A DNA stretch of 64,000 nucleotides from Nymphalis io (lineage: Eukaryota; Arthropoda; Insecta; Lepidoptera; Nymphalidae). The stretch lies in contig NC_065911.1 of NCBI RefSeq assembly GCF_905147045.1, forward strand, positions 4,588,001 through 4,652,000. The letters run 5' to 3'. The position numbers were made by a program, and so were the translations under genes. The notes beneath the pieces are model-generated. The model was not told the DNA's origin. It did not search any database and was given only the letters and a program-made list of their open reading frames with translations. This document shows positions 10,000 to 21,934 of this stretch, one piece after another; the first letter of the stretch is position 1; each line of letters starts with the position of its first letter.

Positions 10000-11422
10000 C
10001 ATTTCGTCCTGCTCACCCGTAAACAATTGCATTACGTCACGCGTAAAGGTGCTGATTAGGGTGACTACAAACGTGATACATTTCATAAGGTTATAACGAA
10101 TTGTTCTGCTCGTAGGAACTCGAAAACAATTATTGAAGTTAAGGTAAAGGTTTTAATTTCGTAGTGCAACGTTTTATATGTAACGTTTTAATGAAACATT
10201 TCGGACGTCAAAAACATTTACTTCTAACATCTCTCCTGAATTGCATATTCCTAATTTTTTTTAAAGTGAAATTACATATAATATTTACACTAAAATAAAT
10301 AGGTTTATGTAAAGCCAACGTTACAATAAGCGATCACAACACTTCATAAAAAGTTTGTAATTTATATGAGTTTCAAAGACATTAAAAGATTTAAAAGGTA
10401 TTTATATGTGCTAAGCTAAAGAGCCTCAATTATCCGAAGTGATGAAAACTATAATTTTACTACTTAAATTTTTACCTTATATAAAAAGCTATTATACTAT
10501 ACTGTGATGTTAAAGGTATTTTTCACAAAATTATACACATTATGTAAGCAATCATTTCATTCATATCTTATTAATCATCGAAAACCACGTAAAGATGTCG
10601 TCCTAAGCACATAATACATCCTATGCAGTCGGCATGCGGAAGAGTCACCATTCTTTGATACCGTTTTTATTAGATTGCGTACAACATGTTTTGGTGGCGA
10701 ATATTTTGACGGTTTTACTTGGACTATATAATCTTAAATTTATATTTAATTGTCATGTTCAATTATCTTTTTCATATCAAATATTTAAAGCTGTGTAATC
10801 AATTTCGATCAATTCGTAAAATCGACAATTTTGTCTTACGTCTGTAAATCCCTTTATGGGCTTATAGGCTTATGCGTTTTGGTGCATAATTCAAGGGATA
10901 AACGGATTCGTAATTGATACCAACGTAATGTGGCATTAGATGGGTGCGGTATTAAAATTATCTGTTCGAAAAGAACTCATTTCTCAAAATTATTCTTATA
11001 TTTTTACCAAAAAATATTCAATCACACTTTATTTAGAAATAATTTTTCACATAGAATTATATAAAAGTCATGTAACTAGCGATTAAAAAAGCGCCGTTTA
11101 GTATTCAATTTTAATATACTCATAAAACCTATATTTCAAATTAAAGACTTAATTTTTCGCAGTGTGTTTTCTACTTCTTTTTATCTCATTGTCAGGAGAA
11201 TAGATATAATATGGAATCCTCCATAGAAGATCATCATTAGCCATATCCTCAGTTACAAATTTTCTCAGAAAGTTCTTTTGACATCCTGCTCCCTACAAGT
11301 CTGGCTTATTCTTTCTTTCGAACTGGCATATCATTCGCTCAAGTTGCATATTAAGAACTATGCGGGAAATACTTCTACTAACGTGGAAAAGGTTAGAAAT
11401 ATTAGTTAAGATTTAATATTTT
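10000..11422. other. No gene seen (AT-rich)
   Basis: Unique-looking AT-rich sequence without a frame above 60 codons and without recognised repeats. Confidence 0.5.
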
Positions 11423-11687
11423 GAGCCGGTTGGCGTGGTTGGTAGAACACTTGCCTTTCACGGCAAAAGTTGTGGGTTCGATTCCCACCCAGGACAGACA
11501 TTTGTGTGCATGAACATGTCTGTTTGTCCTTAGTCTGGGTGTAATAATCTATATAAGTATGTATTTACAAAAGAAAAGTAGTGTATGTAGTATATCAGTT
11601 GTCTGGTTTCCATAGCACAAGCTTTGTACAAGCTTAATTTGGGATCAAATGGCCGTGTGTGAAAAATGACCCAGGATAAAAAAAATA
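11423..11687 (+). mobile_element. S2 tRNA-Glu-like SINE
   Basis: The tRNA-like head GAGCCGGTTGGCGTGGTTGG has an A-box-like TGGTTGGTAGA and a B box GGTTCGATTCC at 11475-11485. The CTTTCACG loop suggests a tRNA-Glu (UUC) origin. The body includes ATGTCTGTTTGTCCT, a GTATATCAGTTGTCTGGTTT stretch and GGCCGTGTGTGAAAAATG, ending in an A-rich tail. Four more long copies lie in the window, so the limits are well supported. Confidence 0.85.
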
Positions 11688-11944
11688 ATTAAGAACTTAT
11701 TCCACTTTTGTATTGTTGCCACTCGCAGAGCAATAGGCGTCAAATACGATAAAGTTCAAGAGATAAAATCTAAGAGTCACAGCTTCATATTAGCATAAAA
11801 ATAGCTTCAAGTACCAAGACGGTAGCCTCGATTTACATACAACAGACGTACTAAGAACAAAAAGCAGATAAGAAGTGGCATGGATGTTAAACGATTAAAA
11901 AATGTTTTTTTGATTGTAGTAAATATGTACGTCCCAATAATATT

Positions 11945-12022
11945 CTTAAGTCTCCTCTCTTGGTGAGAGAGGGAAGAGAGTATATTCCATCATGCTACTC
12001 CAATGCTGGTTCCACCGTATCA
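11945..12022 (-). mobile_element. S1 Metulj-type SINE fragment
   Basis: Minus-strand match to the 3' third of the family: a decayed tggtggaa...gcattggagtagcatgatggaatat, then ctctctcaccaagagagga. The terminal GCAGTGGGACAT is not recognisable. Confidence 0.45.
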
Positions 12023-12492
12023 TTCTTTATGTTGAATATTAAGAAACTACGCATATTTACTGCAATTGCTTTCTGAACAAGAGTTATCGGGGGGATGGCT
12101 ATTCATACTTACATTAGTTTTATTTTTCTCATATATATATAACTTGAAAAAATTCAACTGTTCCTGTATTCTCAGTTCTCACTGAGGATTATCTAGTTAT
12201 ATTTTTCAATATATTGATACCATTTCCAAAACTTATTAGTTCAAAAATATCCCAATGTGTCAAGACAGTGGCGGTGATTTGCATAAACATGTATAGTTTT
12301 GGTTAATACATCATTGTTGGGTCGGGGTGAGTGGTGATAACGTAACCACAGATACGCTGGAGTTCTGGCCACATAGTTTCATAAAACACATGGTACTAAT
12401 GGATGAGAAACTATAAGGAATATTAATTGAAAAATGTAATATCTGTAAATCCTTCTCTTATTTTTTTAAAGAATCGACCACACCGCTCCAAT
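12023..12492. other. No gene seen
   Basis: Mixed AT-rich sequence without recognised elements. Confidence 0.45.
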
Positions 12493-12652
12493 GCCTATTG
12501 ATGGATGGGACTGTACTCACTTCCAGCTCCCAGATCACGGGTTGCTACTGAAAAATTTTCGACAGAAAAAACCCAGTAATATTTTATCGGCCCGACCTGT
12601 GGGTTTGAATCGAGGAACTTGGGAGCTGCTAGATCAACGAGGCAGTCATATT
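12493..12652 (-). mobile_element. S3 tRNA-derived SINE, partial
   Basis: The head at the right end (gactgcctcgttgatctagc on the minus strand, near 12633-12652) is followed by the B-box region, the TTTTTTCTGTCGAAAATTTT stretch and the CAGTAGCAACCCGTGATCTGG body. The overlapping 88- and 65-codon frames are read-throughs of the SINE. Confidence 0.6.
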
Positions 12653-13099
12653 CAAATATGTCATCACATAGAAAACGTGTATCTAAAACCAAAGATCTAC
12701 GAAATAAACTTCAAAAATAACCTTACTAGTGTGAGCTGGTTATGGCAAATGAAATAACTAAGTTAATGATTGAGAGTGCGTCTGTATGGTTCAAATTTAT
12801 TCCTAATAATGAATATTCAACATTTATTTGCTGTAAAATAAGAGAATTGCCTCCCACTTTAGATCTTTGGATATAGTCTTTAAATCCATTTTAATCTACG
12901 AGTACGGAAACCAGTGAACGTTATATCCGTCATAAAATCTTCATGTTCTAGAATAGAATAGAAGAGTTACAATAAGCAGTTGCGGGTTATAAAATTTTTA
13001 GTAGCCGGATGAAAGATACTGTCTCCTCGTCGTTTACGACCGTATGTATAATATCTGAGTTTAATCTGTGAGGTAGTTCACTGTTGGTTATATATATAT

Positions 13100-13137
<38 letters not shown>

Positions 13138-13832
13138 CATAAGCGAAGTCAGAGATTCTTTTGTTCTATATTTGAGAGAATGTTTGGAAATTTGAATAGT
13201 ATCTATGAAATCTGTACAAATAAATAAAAATGTCTGTGATTTCAAAATAACTGCCTATTTATAAGTTAATATGGCTAATTGCGAGTTACCAAAGCAACTG
13301 TCTTTTATATTTTAGAGTGCCGCTGCTAATTAATATTTCAATTTTTTTTACATACATTTCAAACAGAAGTTGTGTACGTTAAAATGGCAGATTTTGAAAG
13401 ATCTTTGTCACATAGCCGAATTCGACGCTAGCGAAGAGTTTTTCTAGTAGTCAATAAGGTTCGTTTTCATTTTCAAAGACGAAATTATTTTGTAACGATT
13501 TGAAATGTACTTTTTAAATAAATACGAAGTTATTTATGAAAATTTAAATAATTTAAAACAAACAAGGTCGATTCATATTCTTTGAGTATTTCAGTGGAGT
13601 CAGTTATTTTAATGTCTAAAGAGTATTGCTTTCTAAACTTTTATTTAGGGCTTCAAAAAGTTTATCAAATTCATCGAGTTAATATAAAAATAATTAGACG
13701 TTTCGTTGAAATTGATATAGACTCGTTATTATTTTGTTTATCTTTTTAATAATAGTATGGTAATGTCACGGCAAATGGACTTTATGTAGTGATTACCCCA
13801 GCCATATGTGATGTATGTCCCGTTTTGTGATA
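12653..13832. other. No gene seen apart from a microsatellite
   Basis: AT-rich sequence; the only structured feature is the compound dinucleotide repeat at 13089-13138. Confidence 0.5.
13089..13138. repeat. Compound microsatellite (TA)n(CA)n(TA)n
   Basis: About six TA units, seven CA units and eleven TA units. The TA tracts on both sides can pair to form a hairpin with the CA tract as loop. Confidence 0.95.
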
Positions 13833-14122
13833 TTTTTTTTTATAGAATAGGAAGGCGGACGAGTATATGGGCCACCTGATGGTAAGTGGTCACCAACGCC
13901 CATAGACATTGGCATTGTAAGAAATGTTATCTTTGCTTACATCACCAATGCGCCACCAACCTTGGGAACTAAGATGTTATGTCCCTCGTGCCTGTAATTA
14001 CACTGGCTCACTCATCCTTCAAATCAGAACACAACAATACCAAGTACTGCTGTTTGGCGGTAGAATATTTGATGAGTGGGTCGTACCTACCCAGACGAGC
14101 TTGCACAAAGCTCTACCACCAG
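13833..14122 (-). mobile_element. P-family poly(A) retroposon
   Basis: A full-length copy on the minus strand, poly(A) at 13833 and CTGGTGGTAGAGCTTTGTGC end at 14122. Similarity to the copies at 18592 and 35604 is high, suggesting fairly recent activity. The 84-codon frame starting inside it recurs in shifted form in sister copies and is not a gene. Confidence 0.85.
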
Positions 14123-14561
14123 TAAATTCTATAGATGATAGAAAATGTGGACGACCGATATTTAAATATAATATTTAATACATATTTGGAATTCCATGCC
14201 CGTGACTCATATTTATATACAAAAAGTAGTTCCGTTTTCCCGCGTTTCAAGTTACTGCTCCGCCTTCTCGGGTTGTAATTTGATGTTATATAGTCTATAT
14301 GACCTTTCTTAAAAAATGGTCTATCTAAGGCAAAAATAATTCATCAAATCGGATTGCTAGATCGTGATTTTATCGCGTTCAATCAAACATAGTCTTTTTT
14401 TTCTCTACACTGTTCTATCTTTTGTGCTATTTATAAGAGAAAACTTTGTTAGTTTGGTCCTAGAAATAATTGATTTATTTAATGTAATACGATACAATTT
14501 GTTTTCTTATAGTAAAAATAAAATATATTAATGTTCATAAGATTAAGTAATGGCTTTGTAT
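14123..14561. other. No gene seen
   Basis: AT-rich; contains a TTTTCCCGCGT word at 14236-14246 related to the motif discussed for 24655-31871. Confidence 0.45.
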
Positions 14562-15227
14562 TTATACTAATATTATAAAGAAGTAAAGTTTGTGAGGTTG
14601 TAGGGGGTAATTTCTGGATCTACTGAACCGATTTTGAAAATTCTTTTACCAAAAGAAAGCCTCATCATTTGTGAGCGTCAAAAGACTTTTTTGTTGTAGT
14701 GGTTTGTAAAGTAAGTCGGAGAAAAAACGGTCGAACGAAAACGTTTCTTACGAACGCAGCATTAACGATGAGACATATATGATTGATTTCTATAGAAAAG
14801 TTATAGAGCTTGATAATGCCTACGATAGTTAGCGAGAGTTAATCTAACTTTTATATTTAAGTCACAAAAAGTAGTTTTTATATAAAAAAAATAATTTAAC
14901 TTTTCCCGTTTACTGCATTTGGACCAATGGTTAAAAGAGATATTACGACATAGGTATGGAACCGCGACCGTGTCGTAATCTACTGAGTGTTATTTCTATT
15001 AGGTGGTTTTTTTCATATACAAAAAGTCAATCTATTTAAAAAAAATTGCTTTATTACCAAAGAAATTTTATTTATAAAATTATTTTTTTACAGTTTGTTT
15101 TCTGGTTGCATAGTTTAAGAGAAAATTTAAAATATCAAATACGCGAAACTATTATATTAATGTTCGGCCAATCGATCACAAGTAAAAATGTTTACCGCCC
15201 AACGAAGTGGGCACGGGTCAGTTAGTT
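14562..15227 (+). mobile_element. Non-autonomous Helitron-like element
   Basis: The left end (tttatactaatattataaag, then gtaaagtttgtgaggttgta and tctactgaaccgattttga) and the right end match the termini of a common lepidopteran non-autonomous Helitron. The right end has a GCCC-aacgaagt-GGGC hairpin at 15197-15212, then ACGGGTCAGTTAGTT. The ~670-bp element has no coding capacity. Exact ends are uncertain because Helitrons make no target duplication. Confidence 0.55.
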
Positions 15228-15635
15228 ATTTATATTATACTGCATTAAAATTTGTTTGACTGCGACTAAAATTTATCCAATTATTGAGAAAATTACTTCA
15301 ACGAGAACATGGTAATGACACTAATTGGCAAAATTAATTATACAACAATAGCGCCATGAATCACTTGAACCTATTACCCAGGAGAAGAAGTAGACCAAAG
15401 TTTGCACAATGCTGATTGAGGGAATGTGAATGGCGGGCAGATTTATGGGATTCGAACAAAAGGTTGGAAACGCCTTCGTCTCACTGAAAGCCTTAATTTC
15501 CTGAATGGCAAAGATTTGGACATCTTAAACGATATTGAAACATTGTAGGATGAGAATTTAGGAATATTCTTGTGAAAATATTATATTTTCGTAATACAAT
15601 TCGTCTTAAAAGCATATTAATTATTAGTATTATCC
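15228..15635. other. No gene seen
   Basis: Moderately mixed sequence, no recognised repeat. Confidence 0.4.
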
Positions 15636-15745
15636 AGTTTCTTGCCGATTCTTCACGTTAGAATCTACATTCCGAATCGGTTGTAGCTTTACATTTAATT
15701 TAATCCTGTAATCTGACTTATAAGAACCTGTTTTAATAACCAATA
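15636..15745 (+). mobile_element. S4/LINE-type 3' body fragment
   Basis: The words tttcttgccgattcttcacg, TAGAATCTACATTCCGAATC and GGTTGTAGCTTTACATTTAA match the 3' region seen after the S4 head near 42030-42110. This region is shared between a LINE 3' end and its SINE in many Lepidoptera. The head is missing here. Confidence 0.5.
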
Positions 15746-16552
15746 TATAATAATACATATATATATGCTTATTCTGAATGTGCATAAAATCAATAGACGT
15801 TCCTTTCAATTTTCGTTGTAGTTATTGTAATTTTAAGAGGCGCCATCTTTAATTTACTTATACAACAGTAAAGTAGTCAAAATTGAACAATTAATGATGT
15901 CTTATAAGTAGAACACGCTTAGTAACTTAAGAAAATTAAATCAAGAGAATATTAGTATTTCAAAGATATTCAAGGCAAGAGTGAAGAAATTCTAGACAAG
16001 TCAGTTCCATCTCAGAGTGCATCAATACTGCTCTGACGAAAGTTAAGCGTACGCCTATAGTCAATAAAGAAGTATTTCTGTCTTTGTCTTGCATTACAAA
16101 CCATGTATAACACTATCAAGGGACATGAATAGTCTTCGAACCGTAATCAATCAAGAAACGAACTGCATCTCGCACACATTAATCCTAAATCTGCTGAACC
16201 CGAACACTGTTAATGACCTCATTAAAGATTTTAAAAAAATAAGGATCTGTCCATACTAGGCGTTTTCGTGTCGTGACGTCATTTTTTATAGAAAAGTATA
16301 TAATGAAGGTAGTGATATTAGGATCCGTATATAACTTTCGACAATTTAACCTCTACAATATTATATTTTAAAAAAATAAGTTATACATACATTCATTTTA
16401 GTTTTATATATAACCTTAATGTGTGTGTGTATTTGAGGGAGATAGAGATTGCAAGAGTATATAAAATAATAATAATAAATTAGTATATTAATTGTTTTTT
16501 TAAATAGTCTGTTTTATTATATTTATATAATAAATCATGAAAATAATAATAT
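15746..16552. other. No gene seen
   Basis: AT-rich sequence with short TG and TAA runs; nothing recognised. Confidence 0.45.
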
Positions 16553-16798
16553 GCTGGGTCATTATTCACAGACGGCCATCTAGTCTCAAACTAAGCAGAG
16601 CTTGTACTATGGAAACCAGACAACTGATATACTACACATACTACTTTTCTTTAGTAAATAAATAGTTATATAGCTAATTACACGCAGACTCAGGACAAGC
16701 AGACATGTTCATGCATACAAATATCTGACCCGGGTGGGAATCGAACCCACAACCTTCGGCATGAGGGGCAAGTATCTACCAACCGCGCCAACCAGCTC
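16553..16798 (-). mobile_element. S2 tRNA-Glu-like SINE
   Basis: The head is at the right end (GAGCTGGTTGGCGCGGTTGG on the minus strand), with B box GGTTCGATTCC near 16735. The body passes the AGTATATCAGTTGTCTGGTTT region to a short tail (...GACCCAGCAT). The anticodon-loop region reads CCTCATGCC rather than CTTTCACGCC, a diverged copy. Confidence 0.8.
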
Positions 16799-18091
16799 AA
16801 TATCACTACGCAAGGAAATTTTCTCAATATAATATTTCATTATTCTATTTAATTTATTTGTATTACAATAATATCGTTTGAAATTAGTTCCATTATGGAA
16901 TATTAAGGAACGGACCCATTAGTCTGTAGAATAAAAAATGTCTTCAGACGCTGAGGGGTCGTTGATTGATTGCAAGGGGTTTCCTTTCAAATATTTGTCA
17001 AAACATTTTCCGCGTCGACTATTCTTTTAATGCTTTCGTTTCATTAATAGTCCGTTATTTTTGTTTAAGTCTTGTAGCCGTCAAGTTTTTACGGTAACGA
17101 GTAATTGAAAACTTGGATTGACATCTCTTGATCGTTATCTCGTGGATGTTTCTTTGAAATTGTATTATTATTAATTTTATCAATGATATTTAGATTTATT
17201 TATGTTGTTATTATAAATCTGCTAAGTTTTAGTGATGACTTGGTGTATTTTTTTCAAATCAATAAAGTTTCAATAACAATAATTACCAATGAATGTTAGT
17301 ATTATTTAATCTCTTACTATGAATACCCAATCTAATATGTTTCCGACCATTTTCAAATATGTTTTCGGATGCCATCAACTAAGTTCTATGAGTCAGCTGG
17401 TCAGCTCAAATTTTAATTTAATTGTTTAACTAAACAAAAGATTGTTGTATAGTTAAAAAGTGTTCATAAGATAAAAAAAAAACGAATGTAAAATTGCGAG
17501 ATATTTTTATCTTTATATGCGAACAATACAGTCGTAATCGTGTTATAATAACTAAAACAAACTATATTCTACGTATACACTATACAGGTCGTTTAAAAAA
17601 ATGTTTTCAATACTTAAGTAAGCAAACCATTTAGTGCTATACGAAGCTTCAATAACCAATATTTATAGCCGCCATTATTAACGTTTAAGAGTTTTCAGGT
17701 AGACGTTCTAATCTAAAGTTTTAAATACCCTCTTTATCTATAGGACCATCTGCACGAGCAGTGATTTATTGGAGCGAGGAAAGGACGGGGACACTTCAGT
17801 AGCTGAAGATTTACTGCAACTAAAAAGAAACGGTCGAAATGATAGCGTTTTATAAAAATATATTATATATATCAAGTTGTGTTGAGCGCGCTATTTAATC
17901 TCAAGTATCAATTTCCATGTAGTTAAATGTAAACCGAACTGCAATGTAACACTTGAAATTATATTATACGAAATGTTTTGTTTTTATATATACCTAAAGT
18001 ATATAAAGCAAGCGACTGTGTTGTTATATATAGGTCGTGATTGATTACTACGGCTTTAAAATTGTGTTTTTGGTGAAGATTTATTTTTTAC
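16799..18091. other. No gene seen
   Basis: AT-rich unique-looking sequence without recognised repeats or frames of note. Confidence 0.45.
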
Positions 18092-18244
18092 ATAACTATT
18101 GAAATTCTGCCACATGTGTATTCTACCAACCCGCATTGGAGCAGCGTGGTGGAATAAGCTCCACAACCTTCTCCTCAAAGGGGAGAGGGGGCCTTAGCCC
18201 AGCAGTGGGACATTAACAGGCTGTTACTGTACTGATAACTATTG
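18092..18244 (+). mobile_element. 5'-truncated S1 SINE with 10-bp target duplication
   Basis: The insert (18102-18234) starts at AAATTCTGCCACATGTGTAT and ends GCAGTGGGACATTAACAGGC plus TGTTACTGTACTG. ATAACTATTG flanks it at 18092-18101 and 18235-18244. Loss of the 5' half with an intact duplication is typical of incomplete target-primed reverse transcription. Confidence 0.9.
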
Positions 18245-18297
18245 TAATTCTTATTTCCAGTGTAACTAAATATACTAGCCACATAACATGTTAACTC

Positions 18298-18412
18298 CTA
18301 GAGTTGGTGACGTGTTGCTTATATAAGGAATGGTTAATATTTATTAAGGCGTCAATGTCTAGGGTGGTGACCACTTACCATCATTTGGCCTATTTGCCAG
18401 TCTGCCTAACAA
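18298..18412 (+). mobile_element. P-family fragment (3' part)
   Basis: It contains the family words ggaatggttaatatttatta, GTCAATGTCTAGGGTGGTGA and CCACTTACCATCATTTGGCC, then gtctgcctaac. It is diverged, and the A-tail is replaced by aataatataaaa. Confidence 0.6.
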
Positions 18413-18591
18413 TAATATAAAAAATGCTCCGTAACATTGAAGGAGACATGTACTGTAGTAAGTCATTTACTTCCTGAATAGCTCAACAGTATAAAGACTG
18501 CCTATCGACGTGAAACTATAGTACAAAACTACCATAAGTTAACAATTTTCTTACGAATTTCCGGGGCGAGTAGATATTTTACTAGTGGTAG

Positions 18592-18874
18592 GGCTTCGTG
18601 CAAGCTCGTCTGGGTAGGTACCACCCACTCATCAGATATTCTACCGCAAAACAGCAATACTTGATATTGTTGTGTTCCGGTTTGAAGGGTGAGTGAGCCA
18701 GTGTAATTACAGGCACAAGGGACATAAAATCTTAGTTCCCAAGGTTGGTGGCGCATTGGATATGTAAGCGATGGTTGACATTTCTTACAATGCTAATGTC
18801 TAAGAGCGTTGGTGACCACTTACCATCAGGTGGCCCATATGCTCGTCCGCCTTCCTATTCTATAAAAAAAAAAA
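18592..18874 (+). mobile_element. P-family poly(A) retroposon, full length
   Basis: It runs from CTAGTGGTAGGGCTTCGTGC to TCCTATTCTATAAAAAAAAA and is well preserved throughout. The 75-codon reverse frame at 18529-18756 is the same repeat peptide seen in other copies. Confidence 0.88.
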
Positions 18875-19225
18875 ATATATATATTCCATGATGATCAGTT
18901 TAGTAGTTAAGGCGTGAAAACGTAACAAACAAACAAATTCACTTTCGAATTTATAATGTTAAGTTATGATATGTGTATTTTTGTACAAGTTTTTTTTTGC
19001 TATGGCAACACAGGAACACGCTATCACCACCACCGAACCTTTAGTCCAGGCTAGAATTAAACAATTAGTTTGAACAGCTAGTGCACTAAAAATCTTAAGT
19101 CCGTGAAAATATCTTATTTTGTGTAAGGACATATTAATTAAAGAAAGCACTTCTATTGGGACTTATCTTAATTAAATAGGGCGTATATTTTTAGTGTACT
19201 GGTTCTTTCAATAGTAAAAAAAATA

Positions 19226-19432
19226 CTGTTGGGCTAAGGCTCTCCTATTGAGAAGTTTTGAGCTAATTCCACTCACGACTTCATTGCACATGTGGCACAT
19301 GGCTACACACAAACGTTCACACTTCATGATGTCGTTCTCTTCTGTCAAGCGCAATCAGTGGTCCCTGTTCGGATTTGACCCCGCAACATACGTTTGAAAA
19401 TCACGTGTTCTTACCACTGAGACATCTCGGGT
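19226..19432 (-). mobile_element. S1 Metulj-type SINE, degenerate
   Basis: The head at the right end on the minus strand reads CCGAGATGTCTCAGTGGTAA, followed by gaacacgtgattttcaaacg, then weak matches to the middle, ending in GAGCCTTAGCCCAACAGTAT. Much altered but all parts are in order. Confidence 0.65.
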
Positions 19433-19687
19433 AATTTTATATGAATAATACTAACACTGTTATACCTTCTATCATAAGTAGAAAAATATTTAGAGAAACA
19501 CTTTTCTTATCTATAAAACAATTTGTGATGGTATAAAATGCACAAGAGACAATATTTTACGTTGAGATAAAATTACTTTTAGCTCAGACTAGCTATTAAG
19601 ATAAATGCAGTCTTCTTGGAAAAGAAAACCTTTGTAATATTTATAAATATAAAAAATATTTCAAAACATTTCATAAGGTTTAAAATT

Positions 19688-19752
19688 TAGAGTTAAAGCC
19701 TATAAATGTCCCATTGCTGGGCGAATGCCTCATACTAAGGAGAAGGGTTGGA
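19688..19752 (-). mobile_element. S1 Metulj-type SINE 3' fragment
   Basis: The minus strand carries the end of the family (ccttctccttagtatgaggc, GCCCAGCAATGGGACATTTA). Only about 65 bp remain. Confidence 0.6.
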
Positions 19753-21763
19753 GGTCAATCAAAGAAAAGACAAATTATTATAAAGTAAATTAAGTAAATG
19801 AAATGTTTGGCGTAGGAATAAAAAAATATATACGTATACCTACTAACTTTTTTTTACTCAATTTTGTATAAATGTCTGAATCGCGCTAACGTTTGGTTCA
19901 TCAAAATTTATATATATAGTTGGATGTTCGGTACGTTTTGTACACATAAACGTACCAGAAGTTTTTGTTTTTTTAATTTGTGTTTGGATTGCGAATTCCC
20001 TTCATATTTGATTTAAATTAATGCGAACAAAAAATGATAGGCCAATTATGCTTTATCAATTAGGTCATAACAAAATAAGAATAAAAAAAGTAAATCTAAT
20101 CGGTTTTAAATAAAGATTCTACTGAGAACCGACAATAAGCTCGATAATTACTAAAATCACAGAAAGTACATGATTATACGAATAATTTTAATACATACGT
20201 CATACACTATGTATGTATGCTATATATAGGTAAACTAACCCTTAGCTAGTAACATATATATAAGCTTATGTAAAACCTATGAGTTTTATAACTACCCAGT
20301 CCCGCTAGGCAATTATGACGAGTGTCCATTGACCTGCACAGGCCATGCATCGTTTGCTTTGTCCCAGTACTGGGGCAAGTGATTATTACTCATTCGCTAA
20401 AAATAAACATCAAAGACCTTTCAGTAATCGGTATGTTACAGCGTGTAAATTGTGACGATTCGTTTGGATTTATGTTATTTAATACATGCTTAAGTATCAA
20501 AAGCAGGAGTTAAGCTAAGCTAAGCGGCTGTTATTTTAAGGACTCATCTCCGTTTGGGAGTTTAGGCGCTAATACAACCACGCTTCTTCAAAACTGCATA
20601 CACGCAACAGATTTTCGTCCAACTCATGCAGTTTTCCTGACGATGTTGTACATTTATTTAAATTCGGCGGTTAATAAAACTTATAATTTAGTAAATAATG
20701 GTGTGTGTGTATTGGAAGTTATTGTGGGCAGACAAAATGATACTTTTATCAATTTGAAGTTTAAATAATAAAAATTAAGACGAGAGACATGAAAACGGTT
20801 AAAAGATTTTTCATGGAACTAATTAAACATAACTTCATTAAGCAACACGACACGTTCTTAAATCAAGTTGAAGCGCTCAAAATCTGAGCCAGATAACTGT
20901 TTTAAACGGTCTAAAATTTATACCTCTTATTTGTGTTTGTCGTGTGTGATATATTGGAGTTCGTGGGAGCTGTAATAGGTCCCCATATATTAAACCAGCA
21001 CCCTGTCACAGTTTAAATACGATGAACAGCTAGAACGTGTGAGTAGCACTTCTTAGAACGAAATTTTGATATACGCTCTACTTACAGCGATTGAATTTTC
21101 AACTTAAATGGAATTAAATTTCATAAAAATTTAGATATATTTAATTGAAAGAGAATATCACTGCTTATATTCTTCAAGACTGTAAAAAAGCTTACTATTA
21201 TTATAGCAAAGTTAGATTAAAATTAGGTCCAATATTTTTAACATTTCATATTTAAATCGATATTTTAAAGTCATGTAATAATAACTAAAGAAATGAACGC
21301 AAAAACAAAATAAACTAATTAAAGTTGAAAATATTTCTAAATATATTTTTTTTCACCATAACATATACACCTAGATATTTATATTCCAGTGAAATACGAC
21401 AAGGCTGTTTATGTACTACGATAATTCTTTAGAAAGTTGACAAGTTAGACCTGTTTCAAAGGGCTGTTATAGCCTCTATTACAAGGGATTAGAGTGCATT
21501 ATTTCAAGAATGCGACTTGTCATATTACAGGTTGATAACGATCTAGTAAAGAATATAACGACTACTTTACTACCAAGAATATGTAAACAGTTTAATAGTC
21601 TATATTTCTAAACTTAGACTTACGTAGAAATTATTTCTTTTTTTTTTTGTTTTATGTAATGTCATAAGGGCTGCAATACTTCGTCCATAAAGGCATGTAA
21701 AATGACGATTCAACAGCTCGAGTGAAAACCTTCTTGAATATATATGTATTGACTTGGTCTTGG
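19753..21763. other. No gene seen
   Basis: AT-rich unique-looking sequence. A perfect 12-base palindrome CCCAGTACTGGG at 20364-20375 lies in a somewhat GC-richer patch (20290-20400). Chance frames only. Confidence 0.45.
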
Positions 21764-21803
21764 GTACTGAGTTTAAATTATTCAAATAATTTAAACTCAG
21801 TAC
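21764..21803. repeat. Fold-back palindrome, 19-base arms, 2-base loop
   Basis: GTACTGAGTTTAAATTATT at 21764-21782 is followed by CA and its exact reverse complement at 21785-21803. It lies just before a truncated S2 SINE. Confidence 0.92.
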
Positions 21804-21820
21804 TAAATAATAAACAAACT

Positions 21821-21934
21821 GTATTATATCAGTTGTCTGGTTTCCATAGCACAAGCTTTGTACAAGCTTAATTTGGGATCAGATGGCCGTGTGTGAAAAA
21901 TGTCCCATTATTATTATTATTATTATTATTATAA
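21821..21934 (+). mobile_element. 5'-truncated S2 SINE with (ATT)n tail
   Basis: Only the 3' ~85 bp of the S2 family is present (from GTATTATATCAGTTGTCTGG to GTGTGAAAAATGTCCC), followed by (ATT)9 at 21907-21934. The 61-codon frame with a run of asparagines below it simply reads the trinucleotide tract. Confidence 0.8.

Noticed and set aside
13924..14178. 84-codon open frame, with similar peptides at 18529-18756, 35598-35792, 49024-49209 and 61087-61281
   Set aside because: All lie inside P-family retroposon copies; the shared peptide reflects shared repeat DNA, not a gene family.
21907..21934. CRISPR-like or satellite array
   Set aside because: It is a plain (ATT)n SINE tail; no spaced repeats of CRISPR type exist anywhere in the window.
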